Part shown: one piece after another, positions 42,591 to 51,621 of the stretch
Numbering within the stretch: the first letter of the stretch is position 1
Layout: each line of letters begins with the position of its first letter
DNA from: Qipengyuania polymorpha
GTDB lineage: Bacteria > Pseudomonadota > Alphaproteobacteria > Sphingomonadales > Sphingomonadaceae
Assembly (NCBI RefSeq): GCF_019711435.1
Contig: NZ_JAIGNK010000004.1
Span: forward strand, 62,001-126,000
Reading direction: 5' to 3'
Length of the DNA stretch: 64,000 nt
Program-made: the position numbers and the translations under genes
The notes under the pieces: generated by a model
The model's database searches: none
Told to the model about the DNA's origin: nothing
Seen by the model: the letters and a program-made list of their open reading frames with translations, nothing else

Positions 42591-43274
42591 TCAGGTCGCC
42601 GGTGCGCCGCGGAACTTGCGACCGGGCCAGCTTTCCGGCGAAAACCAGGCGCAGGCGATGTCCGGCCGCGCATCGGCAAGCGCCATGAACCCTTCGAAGG
42701 TCGATACGGCCTTGGCGCAGCTCAGTTTCTTCAGCTCGCGACAATTGATGAGCGCGGAGAGGTCCTTGTCGGCGATGCTGGTGCTGCACATCGAGAGCTC
42801 CTCGAAGGCAAATCCATCGAGCGGGTCGATACTCGCGAGCTTCTGGACGGTGTTGATGGAACCGTCGAGTTTCAGTCTGACCAGCCGGTCCTTCAGCGGG
42901 CGCATCCAGCGAAGGTCATAGAGGTGCTTGGCATTCTCGATGTCGAGCTGCGTGAGGTTCGGCAGCGCGAGGATAGGCGTGAAGTCGGTGATGTTGCGCG
43001 GGGAATCGATGCGCAGCCGCTTCAGCCGGGTCAGTCGCTGAAGCCCGTCGAGCGAGGTCGCGGTGGTGGGCCATTCGAGACTGAGGTCCTCCAGCGCGGT
43101 GAGCTGGCAGATCTCCTCGAAGAAATCCTGGTTCACCGCGCCCGCTATCAGCGTACGAAGCCGGGTACGGGTCGAAATGCCGCGGAAGCTGTTCTTGATG
43201 CGCATGTGCCGGCCCGTGGTCGCCTCGGGGGCGATGCCAAGGGTTGCACTGAATTCGTCGACATCGCTCATCAC
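42591..43274 (-). CDS. Leucine-rich-repeat-like hypothetical protein
   Basis: A 227-residue soluble protein without signal peptide. It contains several irregular leucine-rich units such as LTALEDLSLEWP, LQRLTRLKRLRID, LPNLTQLDIENAKHLYDL and INCRELKKLSCAKA, so it should form a short solenoid for protein binding. No enzyme motif is visible. It lies directly upstream of the channel-like gene on the same strand. Function unknown. Confidence 0.75.
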   Translation of the reverse strand: MMSDVDEFSATLGIAPEATTGRHMRIKNSFRGISTRTRLRTLIAGAVNQDFFEEICQLTALEDLSLEWPTTATSLDGLQRLTRLKRLRIDSPRNITDFTPILALPNLTQLDIENAKHLYDLRWMRPLKDRLVRLKLDGSINTVQKLASIDPLDGFAFEELSMCSTSIADKDLSALINCRELKKLSCAKAVSTFEGFMALADARPDIACAWFSPESWPGRKFRGAPAT

Positions 43275-43348
43275 GGGTGAGACTGCCGCGTTTCCTTCGG
43301 CTTCGCAATGACCTTCCCCAGCCGGGTCGTTCCCGGCGTCCGACGCAA

Positions 43349-43936
43349 TCAGTCGCGGCGCGCGAGCGCGGCAGATACGTCGATGGTCCGCGAATTGCCG
43401 ATACTGGCCTCGTCGGCGGGTTGGGGTGCCGGTTCCTGCGCGACGACTTCTGCCGGTTCGGCGAGCGCCATCGGCGCTTCCGCGCGCGTCATGGCCGTTC
43501 GCTCGGGCTGGCCCGTGGGAGGCGCGGCCTGCTGTTGCGTCTGCACGTTCTCACTGCCGTGGAAGGCAAGCAGGCGTCGCTCGTGCTCGATACGTTCGGG
43601 GCTTGCGGTTTCGTAGAAATCGTAGCCCGCGTCCATATAGGCGCGCTCGTCATCGCGGCCTTCCCACCACAGGTCGCCGCCGCGGTCACGCATGCGGCCG
43701 TGGAGCGAGAGTTCAGCGACCTCGATGGTGCCGTCGGGAGTCTTGAGCGGATAATGGTCGGGCGGGCGCTTGCCGTCGCGCATGGCAGAGTTGGAAGCGC
43801 GCACGATGGGTGCTTCGGGCATGGTCTCGGTAAGGCCCCGCTTGAGGACCGGGCTGTCTCCGATGGTGGCGCCCGAAACGGCTCCGGCAATCGCCACCAC
43901 CGCCACCGCGCCCAGGATATGGGGGGTGAATTTCAT
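43349..43936 (-). CDS. Hypothetical exported or membrane-anchored protein
   Basis: A 195-residue protein beginning MKFTPHILGAVAVVAIAGAV, a signal peptide or single anchor, with the rest predicted periplasmic. The middle has MRDGKRPPDHYPLKTPDGTI and RDDERAYMDAGYDFYETASP; the C-terminal third is rich in Ala, Pro, Gln and Glu and is probably unstructured. The family is not recognised. The frame is open 120 bases upstream of the ATG at 43936, but that part does not look coding. Confidence 0.7.
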   Translation of the reverse strand: MKFTPHILGAVAVVAIAGAVSGATIGDSPVLKRGLTETMPEAPIVRASNSAMRDGKRPPDHYPLKTPDGTIEVAELSLHGRMRDRGGDLWWEGRDDERAYMDAGYDFYETASPERIEHERRLLAFHGSENVQTQQQAAPPTGQPERTAMTRAEAPMALAEPAEVVAQEPAPQPADEASIGNSRTIDVSAALARRD

Positions 43937-44139
43937 CGAATGTCTCCGCAAAAGCGTCTTGCCCAGGATAACGGCTGGTGCGCGGGGCGGGTTCCCGTTC
44001 CTAAGCCCCGGGTTGGCTTCATCCCTCTTTAACGACACCCGGTAAGCCCGCTGCAAAGCTTGGAGGCCACAGTTAATGCGATAGTGATATTTTTGCGCGA
44101 TAAGCCCGGCGCAAATTACGGTTTACGGAACGCGAGACG

Positions 44140-45042
44140 ATGCACGAGTTACAAAAGCAGTTCGCCAGCGAAGAGGGCGAGGCCGCATGGAATGCGGTGA
44201 TGCACGAGCATTTCCACACCGGCTCGCTGGACGAGGCGCAGGCCTATCTGGTCTCGCAGCTCGAAGCGCTCGGCACCGAACTGGCGACGCGCTGCCTCAT
44301 CGACGATCCGGACCGCGTCAATATTGCCGGCTGGGACGAATTGTACGAGGCCATCGAACTGCACGAAGGCGACCCCATCACGGGCGTGACGCTGGCCATT
44401 GCGAACGAGGCCGATCGCGCCTTCGAGAAGGGGCAGGTGCACCATCCCTACATGATGCTCGGCCTCTATAGCGACGACCATTATACCTTCAGCGGCAAGA
44501 GCGGCCACGATCTGCTCGCCGAGGCAAGCTCGGAAGAAGGGCCCGCCTGGGCCGGCTATGACGAGGACATCGAGGTCTTCCTCGAGTGTGAAGGTCTCGA
44601 CGCCATCAACACCGCGCTGGTGCACCACAAGGAGCGCCACTTCTTCCGCGACGACATGCCCGAGCAGGCGCCTGCCCGTTATGTCGAATATGTGCTGGCC
44701 TGCTGGTGGCGTGCGCTGCTGTTCCACCGTGCGGTCGAGAAGATCATTTCGCAAAAGCCCCTGCCGCATCATGTGCCGGTGCTGGCCGGCATGGTCGACA
44801 TGAAGCCCGACGTTATGGCGGTGCACGGCGAGGTCGAAGGCGCACGCCCGGCTCTGCGCGCCGAGGAGGACGAAGGTCCGCAGATGGCCGAGATGCTGCC
44901 GGCTGCAATGATTACCCGCCGCGAGGTCGAGGAGGTGAAGGAGCCCCCTTCCGGTACCGACCTGCGCCGCCGCGTCTCGGAATCGAGCGAAGTGGAAGAG
45001 CCGCCCAGGAAGAGCCTGATGGCCCGCATCTTCGGGCGCTGA
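44140..45042 (+). CDS. Hypothetical protein, 300 aa
   Basis: An acidic cytoplasmic protein, not recognised. It begins MHELQKQFASEEGEAAWNAV, has several His-rich spots (MHEHFH, LVHHKERHFF, LPHHVP) that might bind metal, and ends in a charged, probably disordered tail with a basic tip (PPRKSLMARIFGR). It has no signal peptide or membrane helices. The 203 bases upstream hold no gene. It is followed after 70 bases by the esterase gene, which has its own ribosome-binding site. Confidence 0.75.
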   Translation: MHELQKQFASEEGEAAWNAVMHEHFHTGSLDEAQAYLVSQLEALGTELATRCLIDDPDRVNIAGWDELYEAIELHEGDPITGVTLAIANEADRAFEKGQVHHPYMMLGLYSDDHYTFSGKSGHDLLAEASSEEGPAWAGYDEDIEVFLECEGLDAINTALVHHKERHFFRDDMPEQAPARYVEYVLACWWRALLFHRAVEKIISQKPLPHHVPVLAGMVDMKPDVMAVHGEVEGARPALRAEEDEGPQMAEMLPAAMITRREVEEVKEPPSGTDLRRRVSESSEVEEPPRKSLMARIFGR

Positions 45043-45112
45043 TGTCCCCACTCCCGGCTTGCGCTCCCCGGCGGCTGCGCTAGGCTCCCTGCCGAACAGG
45101 GGAGCTTCCGAA

Positions 45113-46036
45113 ATGCCAAGCCTGCGCGCGCGCCTCGTCAACCTCGCCTTGCCGCTGCTCGGGGTAAAGGCTTTCATGTCGCAGCCGGAAAAGATGGATG
45201 CGCGTATCGCCAAGTTGCGACGCGCCAAGCCCGTCCGACCGGGCGCGAAATGGTACAAGCGGCTCGATATCGGCGAAACATCGAGCCATGGCTTCCCGGT
45301 CTTCACCTTCGCTCCGAAGGGCGGGGCGAAACCGGGTGCGCCCCACCTCCTGTACCTGCACGGCGGGGGCTATGTGATGCCCATCGCCGCGGTCCATTGG
45401 GACACTGTCGCCAGATTGTGCGAGCAGTTGGGCGCGTCGGCCACGGTGCCGCTCTACCCTCTCGCGCCCGAAGTCACGGCCGATCAGACCCTGCCCGCAA
45501 TCCAGTCGCTCTATACCGAGCTGGCCGGGATGCACGGGGCAGGGAACCTGACCGTCATGGGCGACAGCGCCGGAGGCGGGATGGCGCTGGCGCTTACGCA
45601 AGCTGTGGCTGCATCGGGCGGGATGCTGCCGGCCAGCCTCGTGCTTTTCTCGCCCTGGCTCGATGCGACTGTCTCGGGCGAGGGGCAGGACGAAATCGAG
45701 CCCAAGGACCGGATGCTTTCGCCAAGCGGGCTCGAGGCTTGCGGCACGCGCTATGCCGGGAAGCTGCCGCTGACCGATACCCGCGTGAGCCCGCTGTTCG
45801 GCACGCTCGAAAACCTTCCGCCCATGGCCATCTTTGCCGGCACGAGCGACATCCTCGTGGTCGATGCGCGGCGACTGGTCGAAAAATTGCAAGCGCTCGG
45901 CGTGAACGACTTCCTCTACCGCGAGTATGAGGACATGTTCCACGACTGGATGCTGTTGCCGGTGCCTGAGGGTAAAAGAGCCCAGGCAGAAACGGTCGAC
46001 TTCATCCGGTTGCACCATTCACGCGAGGCCGCATGA
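45113..46036 (+). CDS. Alpha/beta hydrolase of the hormone-sensitive-lipase family
   Basis: A 307-residue esterase. The oxyanion motif is HGGGYVMP, the nucleophile elbow GDSAGGG, the acid is in GTSDILVVD and the base His in MFHDWML. These are the marks of family IV bacterial esterases, which cleave short acyl esters in the cytoplasm. AGGGGAG precedes the ATG at 45113. Its stop overlaps the next gene's start by ATGA, so the lipoprotein downstream is cotranslated. Confidence 0.92.
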   Translation: MPSLRARLVNLALPLLGVKAFMSQPEKMDARIAKLRRAKPVRPGAKWYKRLDIGETSSHGFPVFTFAPKGGAKPGAPHLLYLHGGGYVMPIAAVHWDTVARLCEQLGASATVPLYPLAPEVTADQTLPAIQSLYTELAGMHGAGNLTVMGDSAGGGMALALTQAVAASGGMLPASLVLFSPWLDATVSGEGQDEIEPKDRMLSPSGLEACGTRYAGKLPLTDTRVSPLFGTLENLPPMAIFAGTSDILVVDARRLVEKLQALGVNDFLYREYEDMFHDWMLLPVPEGKRAQAETVDFIRLHHSREAA

Positions 46037-46461
46037 CCAAATTCCTTCCTATCGCCCTGACCGCCTTCTTGCTCGCGGCGTGCCAGTCGGGAGACGGCAG
46101 CGCAGGTTCGGGTGCCACGCAGGCCTATTCCGGCATCGCGGAGGATGAAATCATTTACCTGACGGGCACCGAACCTTTCTGGGGCGGTGAAATTGCTGGC
46201 GGCAAGGCGCTCTACACGACGCCCGAGAACCAGGACGGCATGCGCTTCGATGTCGAGCGTTTTGCAGGCAACAACGGACTTTCCTTCACCGGAAGCATCG
46301 ACGGAGCCGGGTTCGACCTGATGGTCACTCCCGGGGATTGCAGTGACGGCATGAGCGATCGGACCTACCCCTTCGTCGCCACGCTGGAGATCGACGGTGA
46401 ACAGCGCAATGGCTGCGCATGGACCGACAGGCAGGCGTTCAGCGGGCCCGCTCATCCATGA
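46033..46461 (+). CDS. Small lipoprotein of the COG3650 type
   Basis: A 142-residue protein with lipobox LLAAC (MTKFLPIALTAFLLAACQSG). The mature part has GTEPFWGGEI near the N terminus and CSDGMSDRTYPFVATL with a final GCAW. This pattern matches a family of uncharacterised bacterial lipoproteins (COG3650-like). The two late cysteines may form a disulfide. It overlaps the esterase gene by ATGA and is followed by the DUF3429 gene after 16 bases. Confidence 0.85.
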   Translation: MTKFLPIALTAFLLAACQSGDGSAGSGATQAYSGIAEDEIIYLTGTEPFWGGEIAGGKALYTTPENQDGMRFDVERFAGNNGLSFTGSIDGAGFDLMVTPGDCSDGMSDRTYPFVATLEIDGEQRNGCAWTDRQAFSGPAHP

Positions 46462-46477
46462 TGCGGGGCTCTCGACT

Positions 46478-46930
46478 ATGAACACAGTGCCACGCTGGCC
46501 GCGCCTGCTCGGGCTGGCGGGCCTGCTGCCGCAGTTGGGCGCATTGCTGGTAGCGCTCTTAGGGCCTGGTGATGTGCATGAACCGGCCCGCGCCTTGGGG
46601 GCGCTCTACGCGGCGCTCATCTTTACTTTTCTGGGCGGCGCTTGGTGGGGCATCGCCGCGGGGGCTCCGGCTGCCGAACGTCGGGGCGGGCTGGCGTGGG
46701 CGTGGGTGGCGGCGGTCGTGCCCAGCCTCCTTGCATTCGGGCTGGTCGGTGCTTGGATGCTCGACCGGCTGCAGCTCGAACCGCTGCTCGTGATGCTTGG
46801 CGGCGGGCTGCTCATGGCCGTTGCCGTCGATGTGCGGCTCGGCTCGCTTGCGCCGCGCTGGTGGATGCAGTTGCGCGTGCCCCTGTCGCTCATTCTGGGC
46901 GCGGCAACGATAGCGCTCGGACTCGCCTAG
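46478..46930 (+). CDS. DUF3429 family membrane protein
   Basis: A 150-residue protein with four or five transmembrane segments ([73 protein letters not shown] and [13 protein letters not shown]). GAWWG is a mark of DUF3429. Function unknown. The ATG at 46478 opens the first helix; an ATG at 46397 in the same frame overlaps the lipoprotein gene and is unlikely. Its stop shares CTAG with the convergent Mpo1-like gene. Confidence 0.85.
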   Translation: MNTVPRWPRLLGLAGLLPQLGALLVALLGPGDVHEPARALGALYAALIFTFLGGAWWGIAAGAPAAERRGGLAWAWVAAVVPSLLAFGLVGAWMLDRLQLEPLLVMLGGGLLMAVAVDVRLGSLAPRWWMQLRVPLSLILGAATIALGLA

Positions 46931-47259
46931 CCCGCGACCCCGGCGCGCTCCAGTTCCGGCCTGAGCCGCCCCGTCAGCCACAGCCACCACATCCTGAAAT
47001 CCGCGCCAAGGCTCCACAGCGGATAGGTGAAGGTCGCTGGCCGGTTCTTCTCGACGCCGAAATGCGCGACCCAGGCAAAGAAATAGCCGGCCACGGGCAT
47101 GGCGGCGAGCAGCAGCCAGCGCCCGGTCAGGGCTGCCGCTACTGCCAGCAGCACGACCAGCGTCGTCCCGACATAATGCAGCGCCCGCGTGCGAGGCTTC
47201 GAGTGCTCCCGCAGGTAGAAGGGCCAGAAATCGGCAAATGTTTCGTAACGTTCGGACAT
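46927..47259 (-). CDS. Mpo1-like (DUF962) membrane protein
   Basis: A 110-residue protein. The family marks are [27 protein letters not shown] and [20 protein letters not shown], with histidines that in yeast Mpo1 bind iron for alpha-oxidation of 2-hydroxy fatty acids. Two or three hydrophobic segments place it in the membrane. Whether bacterial homologues have the same activity is not established. The ATG at 47259 opens the conserved region. It converges on the DUF3429 gene with overlapping stops. Confidence 0.9.
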   Translation of the reverse strand: MSERYETFADFWPFYLREHSKPRTRALHYVGTTLVVLLAVAAALTGRWLLLAAMPVAGYFFAWVAHFGVEKNRPATFTYPLWSLGADFRMWWLWLTGRLRPELERAGVAG

Positions 47260-47409
47260 GGCACGCATCAAACGCCGCAATCGCGGAAGGGTCAAGGCCG
47301 CGCATGGGGTGCCGCAAGCTTGCGCATGCACGCCGCGTCACCCCTTGGAGAGCGTTCTTCCTCTCGCCTGCGACGGCAAGAGGACTTGCCCTCCTGCAGC
47401 CGGTTCAGG

Positions 47410-48807
47410 TCAGTATAGGCCGGGAATGTCGCGCTGCACGGCGCTCGGCATTTCTGGCTGGAGCAGGCGCGGCGAGCCACCTTCGGCCTTCACCGTCCCG
47501 TCCTTCGCCGAAGCGCTGATCGGGGTGCAGGTCCTGCCAGCGATGAAGTCGAGCGCGACCGCCACCGACGCCTCGTTGGCATCGCCCAGCTGCGCGGTGA
47601 GGTCGTCGCCGGCGCGGCAGGTGTTGGGCATCACGCTGGCAAGGCCGTCGAAATATTCGCCCTGGCCGTTGGCATTGACCGTCTTGAAGGTGACGGCGCG
47701 CAGGCGGTCGTCACAGGCCGAGCGGTCGAAGGCGAATTGGCCCACGGGTTTGCCATAAGTGTTCGCGCCGACCAGCGCGATGTTGCTGCCAAGGTAAGGG
47801 ATCATCGAATTGGTCACCAGCTCGCTGGCCGACGCCGTGCCGCCGCGGCCGATGACCGCGAGCTTCATGGCGCGGATCTGCTGCGGCTGGTCATTGAAGA
47901 AGGCGGTCGAATTTTCCGCCGACCTCGACGGGCGCAGGATGGTTTGCGAGTAGATCTGGCCTTCGAGACCTTCCGCCATCAGGTCGCCGAGCAGTTCGGC
48001 CACCGAAACCAGTCCGCCGCCATTGTAGCGCAGGTCGAGAATGACATTGGTGATTCCCTGGCTTTGGAACTGCTGGAAAGCGGCGCGCAGCTGGGGCGCG
48101 GCATCGGACACGATGAAGGTGCGCAAGTTGACGTAACCGACCTGGCCGCCCGCACCGTCGTCAAGGATTTTGACGCCGTAGCGATCCGATACGGGATCGA
48201 GCGAATATTCCGCCTTGGTCACGGTGGCGGTCGTTTCCACACCGGTGCGGCTGCGGAGCGTAAAGCTACGCGTCACGCCGGGGTCGCTCGGGCCGAGCGC
48301 CTCGCTGAATGCATCGTCCCCTCCCGCGGCCATGATCGACGCGGTCGACTGGCCATCGACTGAAAGGATTTCGGTCCCACGGTCGAAACCCGCAGGATAG
48401 GCCGGGGCATTCTCGAAAGCTTCGGCAACGAAAACCCGGTTCGCCGCCTCGTCATAGGCCAGGCGGATGCCGAAACCCGCGTTAGAGCCATTGTTGATGA
48501 GGTCGTTCTCTTCCTCGATCGACGTGATGTAGGTGAAATAGCGGTCCTTGCGCTGTGCGCGCGCATCGGCGACCATTGCGTTGATATACGACTGCACGCT
48601 GCCATGCGCCGCCTTGTTGACGCTGGTGTCGAGCAATTCGGGGAAGAGGTACCATTCTTCGAGCACGTCGCGGGCCCAGTCCTGGCGTGCCGACAGCGAA
48701 CAGGTGCCTACCTGTCCTCCGGCATTCGAACCTGAATCGTCATCTCCCCCGCAAGCGGCGAGCGATGCAGCCATGGCTGCGACGAGTGCGGTGCGACCCA
48801 ATTTCAT
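47410..48807 (-). CDS. S41 family peptidase lipoprotein
   Basis: A 465-residue protein with lipobox LAAC (MKLGRTALVAAMAASLAACG), so it is lipid-anchored in the periplasm. It has a helical N-terminal region, a PDZ-like domain (around AEAFENAPAYPAGFDRGTEI, then LSVDGQS) and the tail-protease core VILDLRYNGGG with the catalytic Ser in GGTASASELV and the Lys in NTYGKPVGQ (Ser-Lys dyad). Several cysteines near the C terminus may be disulfide-linked. The frame is open upstream to 49053, but the lipoprotein signal defines the start. Confidence 0.92.
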   Translation of the reverse strand: MKLGRTALVAAMAASLAACGGDDDSGSNAGGQVGTCSLSARQDWARDVLEEWYLFPELLDTSVNKAAHGSVQSYINAMVADARAQRKDRYFTYITSIEEENDLINNGSNAGFGIRLAYDEAANRVFVAEAFENAPAYPAGFDRGTEILSVDGQSTASIMAAGGDDAFSEALGPSDPGVTRSFTLRSRTGVETTATVTKAEYSLDPVSDRYGVKILDDGAGGQVGYVNLRTFIVSDAAPQLRAAFQQFQSQGITNVILDLRYNGGGLVSVAELLGDLMAEGLEGQIYSQTILRPSRSAENSTAFFNDQPQQIRAMKLAVIGRGGTASASELVTNSMIPYLGSNIALVGANTYGKPVGQFAFDRSACDDRLRAVTFKTVNANGQGEYFDGLASVMPNTCRAGDDLTAQLGDANEASVAVALDFIAGRTCTPISASAKDGTVKAEGGSPRLLQPEMPSAVQRDIPGLY

Positions 48808-49057
48808 ATGCGATTTTCCCCGGTTCCGGACGACATCTTCCTGGCGTGTCGACTCGTCTGGAGCTTGGCCAATTAACTGCCCGTGAGCAAGCAACATGTC
48901 CTTTGATGCCTTCGAGACGGCCTCCGAGAGGCGAATCCGGTGGAAAACCACGCCGAACCGAGGGGAAAATCGTGCAAATACGCCTTGGCGCCATGGCTTT
49001 TTGCCAAATCCTGCGCCTAGGCTTGCCCCTCCAAGGCGCTCCTTGTGCGCCAAGGCG

Positions 49058-49657
49058 ATGAAATGGAGTTTGATTTTGAGTACCGGAACACCCGCTTGGG
49101 TTCAGCAGGCAATCGGCGGCGAGGCAAAGGCCCCGCTCACCATCGGCCAGGTCGCCGAAGAGAAGCTGCTCGGCAAATCCGGTTTCGCGCTGTCGAGCGA
49201 TGCCTTCCGCGATGGCGGGGAAATGGACCCCAGCTTCACCGCTGTCGAGGAAGACGCCGTTGCTCCGCCGCTCGAATGGACCGCGCCCCCGCCGGGCTCG
49301 CAGGAACTGGTGCTGGTGGTCGAGGATGCCGATGACGGCAAGGTCCACTGGCTCGTTTGGGGCCTGAAGGCCCAGAAGGGCGCGCTGTTCGAGGGCGAGG
49401 CTCCGCCGCGCACGGGCAAGAACGCGCTCGGCAATTCGGAATGGCTGCTGCCCGACCCCCCGCTGGGCGTGGAGCACCGCTATGTTTTCCAGCTCTTCGC
49501 AGTCGACCTGCCGCTCACGCTGATGCCGGGCGCGGGGTACGAAGAGCTGCTTAGGAATATCAAGGGACACGTCACAGCCGCCGCGGTCCTCACTGCCCGT
49601 TTCGAAGGGCATGAGGTCGAGGAGCTGGACGCGGCAGACTTCGACATCGAAGACTGA
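49058..49657 (+). CDS. YbhB/YbcL (PEBP) family Raf-kinase-inhibitor-like protein
   Basis: About 199 residues. The phosphatidylethanolamine-binding protein fold is shown by LSSDAFRDGGEMDP, then TAPPPGSQELVLVVEDADDG, VHWLVWGL (ligand-site His) and HRYVFQLFAVD. Bacterial members are of unknown role. A C-terminal acidic extension (EVEELDAADFDIED) follows. The start is uncertain: ATG at 49058 follows AAGG, while a TTG at 49076 has GGAG upstream. The open frame before 49058 is antisense to the peptidase leader and unlikely. Confidence 0.85.
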   Translation: MKWSLILSTGTPAWVQQAIGGEAKAPLTIGQVAEEKLLGKSGFALSSDAFRDGGEMDPSFTAVEEDAVAPPLEWTAPPPGSQELVLVVEDADDGKVHWLVWGLKAQKGALFEGEAPPRTGKNALGNSEWLLPDPPLGVEHRYVFQLFAVDLPLTLMPGAGYEELLRNIKGHVTAAAVLTARFEGHEVEELDAADFDIED

Positions 49658-49690
49658 TCAATAAAAGAAGCCAACTGAAAGGATACTGAC

Positions 49691-49942
49691 ATGGCTGGCA
49701 AGAACAACGCACTGCAGAAGCCGGTGAACCTGTCGCCGCAACTGGAAAACGTGGTCGGCAAGGGCCCCATGACCCGCGCGCAGGTCACCAAGAAGGTGTG
49801 GGATCACATCAAGGCGAACGACCTTCAGGATTCGAAGGATAAGCGCATGATCAATCCCGACGACAAGCTGGGTGCAGTGATCGGCAAGGAGCAGATCTCC
49901 ATGTTCAAGATGACGGGTGCCGTTTCGAAGCACATGTCCTAA
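49691..49942 (+). CDS. SWIB/MDM2-domain protein
   Basis: An 83-residue protein that is one SWIB domain: VNLSPQLENVVGKGPMTRAQ, KKVWDHIKANDLQD, KRMINPDDKLGAVIGKEQIS and MFKMTGAVSKHM. The fold is known from chromatin remodelling factors and also occurs as free small proteins or topoisomerase tails in bacteria; the bacterial role is unclear, possibly nucleoid-related. AAAGGA precedes the ATG. It ends five bases from the stop of the convergent DoxX-like gene. Confidence 0.95.
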   Translation: MAGKNNALQKPVNLSPQLENVVGKGPMTRAQVTKKVWDHIKANDLQDSKDKRMINPDDKLGAVIGKEQISMFKMTGAVSKHMS

Positions 49943-49946
49943 GTTC

Positions 49947-50348
49947 CTAGGAGCGGCGGCGCCACGGCCAGTCCGTGACGCCGCCGACCCACAGGGCCAG
50001 CCAGACGAACACGGGCTGCGCAAGCATGCGCGGCAGGTGATAGGCAAGCCCCAGACCTTTGTCCTCGCGCGCCATATCGATAGCGAAATGGTTGATGTTG
50101 GCGGGGAAGACGCAAATTGCGTATAGCGCCAGGCCGATAGCGCCGGCCTTCCTCAGATTGAGCGACCACGGCTGGGCCAGTGATGCTGCGCCCAGTAGCT
50201 CGGCTATGCCCGTCCACCAGACGACAGCCGCGGGGAAGGGTACCCAGTCAGGCATGATGGCAAGGAACGGGGCGGGACTGGCAAGGTGCATGGTGCCTGC
50301 CAGTGCATAGAATGCCGCGAGCAGCCAGCGCAGGCCGTTGCGTCTCAC
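49947..50348 (-). CDS. DoxX-like membrane protein
   Basis: A 133-residue protein with four transmembrane segments (WLLAAFYALAGTMHLASPAP, AVVWWTGIAELLGAASLA, AGAIGLALYAICVFPANINH and VFVWLALWVGGV) and the DoxX-like phrases FYALAGTMHL and GIAELLGA. Function unknown. The start is a GTG at 50346-50348 that overlaps the stop of the DUF427 gene (GTGA), so the two are cotranslated. Confidence 0.85.
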   Translation of the reverse strand: MRRNGLRWLLAAFYALAGTMHLASPAPFLAIMPDWVPFPAAVVWWTGIAELLGAASLAQPWSLNLRKAGAIGLALYAICVFPANINHFAIDMAREDKGLGLAYHLPRMLAQPVFVWLALWVGGVTDWPWRRRS

Positions 50349-50635
50349 TCTTCGGTGACTTCCACGCCGTTCCAGAATGCGATGCGGTCCTTGATTTGCG
50401 CGGCCTCGGGCTTCGGGGCGGGGTAATACCATGCCGCATCGGGATTGATGGCTCCGCCAGCATTCACCGAGTGATACTGCGCCGTCCCCTTCGACGGACA
50501 AACGCTGGTCCTTTCGCTCGGCACCAGTGCACTGCGCGCCACATCGCCAGCGGGGAAATAGTGGTTGCCCTCGACCACCACCGTATCTTCACTGCGGGCG
50601 ATTTCCTCGCCATTCCATCGCGCCACGACTGTCAT
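50345..50635 (-). CDS. DUF427 domain protein
   Basis: A 96-residue protein: RWNGEEIARSEDTVVVEGNH, YFPAGDVAR, TSVCPSKGTAQYHSV, AWYYPAPKPEAAQIKDRIAF and the final WNGVEV are the DUF427 marks. The fold is a small beta-tent and the function is unknown. The ATG at 50635 begins the conserved strand; an upstream in-frame ATG (50683) is not supported. It is coupled to the DoxX-like gene downstream. Confidence 0.92.
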   Translation of the reverse strand: MTVVARWNGEEIARSEDTVVVEGNHYFPAGDVARSALVPSERTSVCPSKGTAQYHSVNAGGAINPDAAWYYPAPKPEAAQIKDRIAFWNGVEVTEE

Positions 50636-50705
50636 CGACTTCCTATCCTTAGTGTTGGCTGCGCCAAGGCACGGCTGTTGCATGTCCTGTCGTTGCCCGT
50701 TCCCG

Positions 50706-51137
50706 CTAAATGCGCTCCAGCGTCAGCGGACAGCGTTCTCCGTCGTAGAATGCCTCGAGGGCATCGGAAAAGACCTGCGCATCCTCGTCACGGCAGGCGC
50801 GCTCGAAGAGCGTCATCGAGCTCCTGAACTTCATCGCATCGACAGTGCCGAGAATGTCTTCCGCGCTCATCGTGCCGGCCCATTCGAGCATGGCCTCGGT
50901 CGCCTCGAACAGGCGTGGCCCCAGTTCCTCATGTCGGCAATAGGCAGCGGCTTCGTCGAGATCGGCCAGCGCGTATTTCTTCGCCTTGGCGCTTCTACCC
51001 AGTCCTTCGAGTTGCGGGAAAACGAACCACATCCAGTGGCTTTTCTTTGCACCCTCGCCAATTTCCTCGAGCGCCTGCTCGTAGGTGCCGCCATCCTGCG
51101 CCTTGACGAAGTGGTCGAATGGTTCGCTTTGCGCCAT
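50706..51137 (-). CDS. DUF1810 family protein
   Basis: A 143-residue protein. Family marks are DHFVKAQDGGTYEQALEEI, KKSHWMWFVFPQLEGLG, YALADLDEAAAY and LGTVDAMKFRSSMTLF. DUF1810 proteins are small helical cytoplasmic proteins of unknown function. It lies in a run of small stress-type genes on the minus strand, with its own upstream spacing of 34 bases from the DUF3008 gene. Confidence 0.93.
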   Translation of the reverse strand: MAQSEPFDHFVKAQDGGTYEQALEEIGEGAKKSHWMWFVFPQLEGLGRSAKAKKYALADLDEAAAYCRHEELGPRLFEATEAMLEWAGTMSAEDILGTVDAMKFRSSMTLFERACRDEDAQVFSDALEAFYDGERCPLTLERI

Positions 51138-51171
51138 TACCTCAGCGGATAGTGACCCGCGTGTCGATCCA

Positions 51172-51363
51172 TCAGTCGGCGCCCGATGTTTCGGGAAGGT
51201 CGGAACGATCGGTCGAGGCTATGTCCTCGAGTTCGTCCTCGCTCATGCTGTCGTACATGTCCTTGGAAGCGCCCTCTAGGTCTTCGACCTTGGTCTCTCC
51301 GCGCTTTGCGGAAAGGGCGGCCCCGGCAGCTTGCTGCTGCGCCTTGCTCGAGGCTTTTGGCAT
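51172..51363 (-). CDS. DUF3008 family small protein
   Basis: A 63-residue protein: MPKASSKAQQQAAGAALSAK, then LEGASKDMYDSMSEDELEDI. This is the DUF3008 pattern, a small helical protein common in alphaproteobacteria and often stress-induced. Its ATG shares one base with the stop of the TUDOR-domain gene upstream, so the two are coupled. Confidence 0.9.
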   Translation of the reverse strand: MPKASSKAQQQAAGAALSAKRGETKVEDLEGASKDMYDSMSEDELEDIASTDRSDLPETSGAD

Positions 51364-51596
51364 CAGCCCTTGTCCCAGGCCGACAGTTCACTTCCCCGTT
51401 TGAGGACCTCGTCCCCATCTTCCTGCTTGATGAGGTAGGCGGGGTTGTCCTCGTCACCGTCCCTGGTGACTTCACTGCCCTGCAGCGTGCGGGTCACTTC
51501 GCGCTCGAACCGCTCCTTCACCTGGCCATGGCCTTCGCCATTGCCCCAGTTCCATTTGACGTACTGGTCCGTCTGGAAGCTGTTGGAATTGCTCAT
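51363..51596 (-). CDS. Hypervirulence-associated TUDOR domain protein
   Basis: A 77-residue protein forming one small SH3/Tudor-like barrel: YVKWNWGNGEGHGQVKERFE, GSEVTRDGDEDNPAYLIKQE and LKRGSELSAW. This is the Hva1_TUDOR pattern. Role unknown; such genes often belong to the general stress regulon. The ATG at 51596 is 25 bases after the stop of the 108-aa gene, and an AGGAGAGG-type site lies between them. Confidence 0.88.
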   Translation of the reverse strand: MSNSNSFQTDQYVKWNWGNGEGHGQVKERFEREVTRTLQGSEVTRDGDEDNPAYLIKQEDGDEVLKRGSELSAWDKG

Positions 51597-51621
51597 ACGA
51601 CCTCTCCTGCTGTCCGCGCGC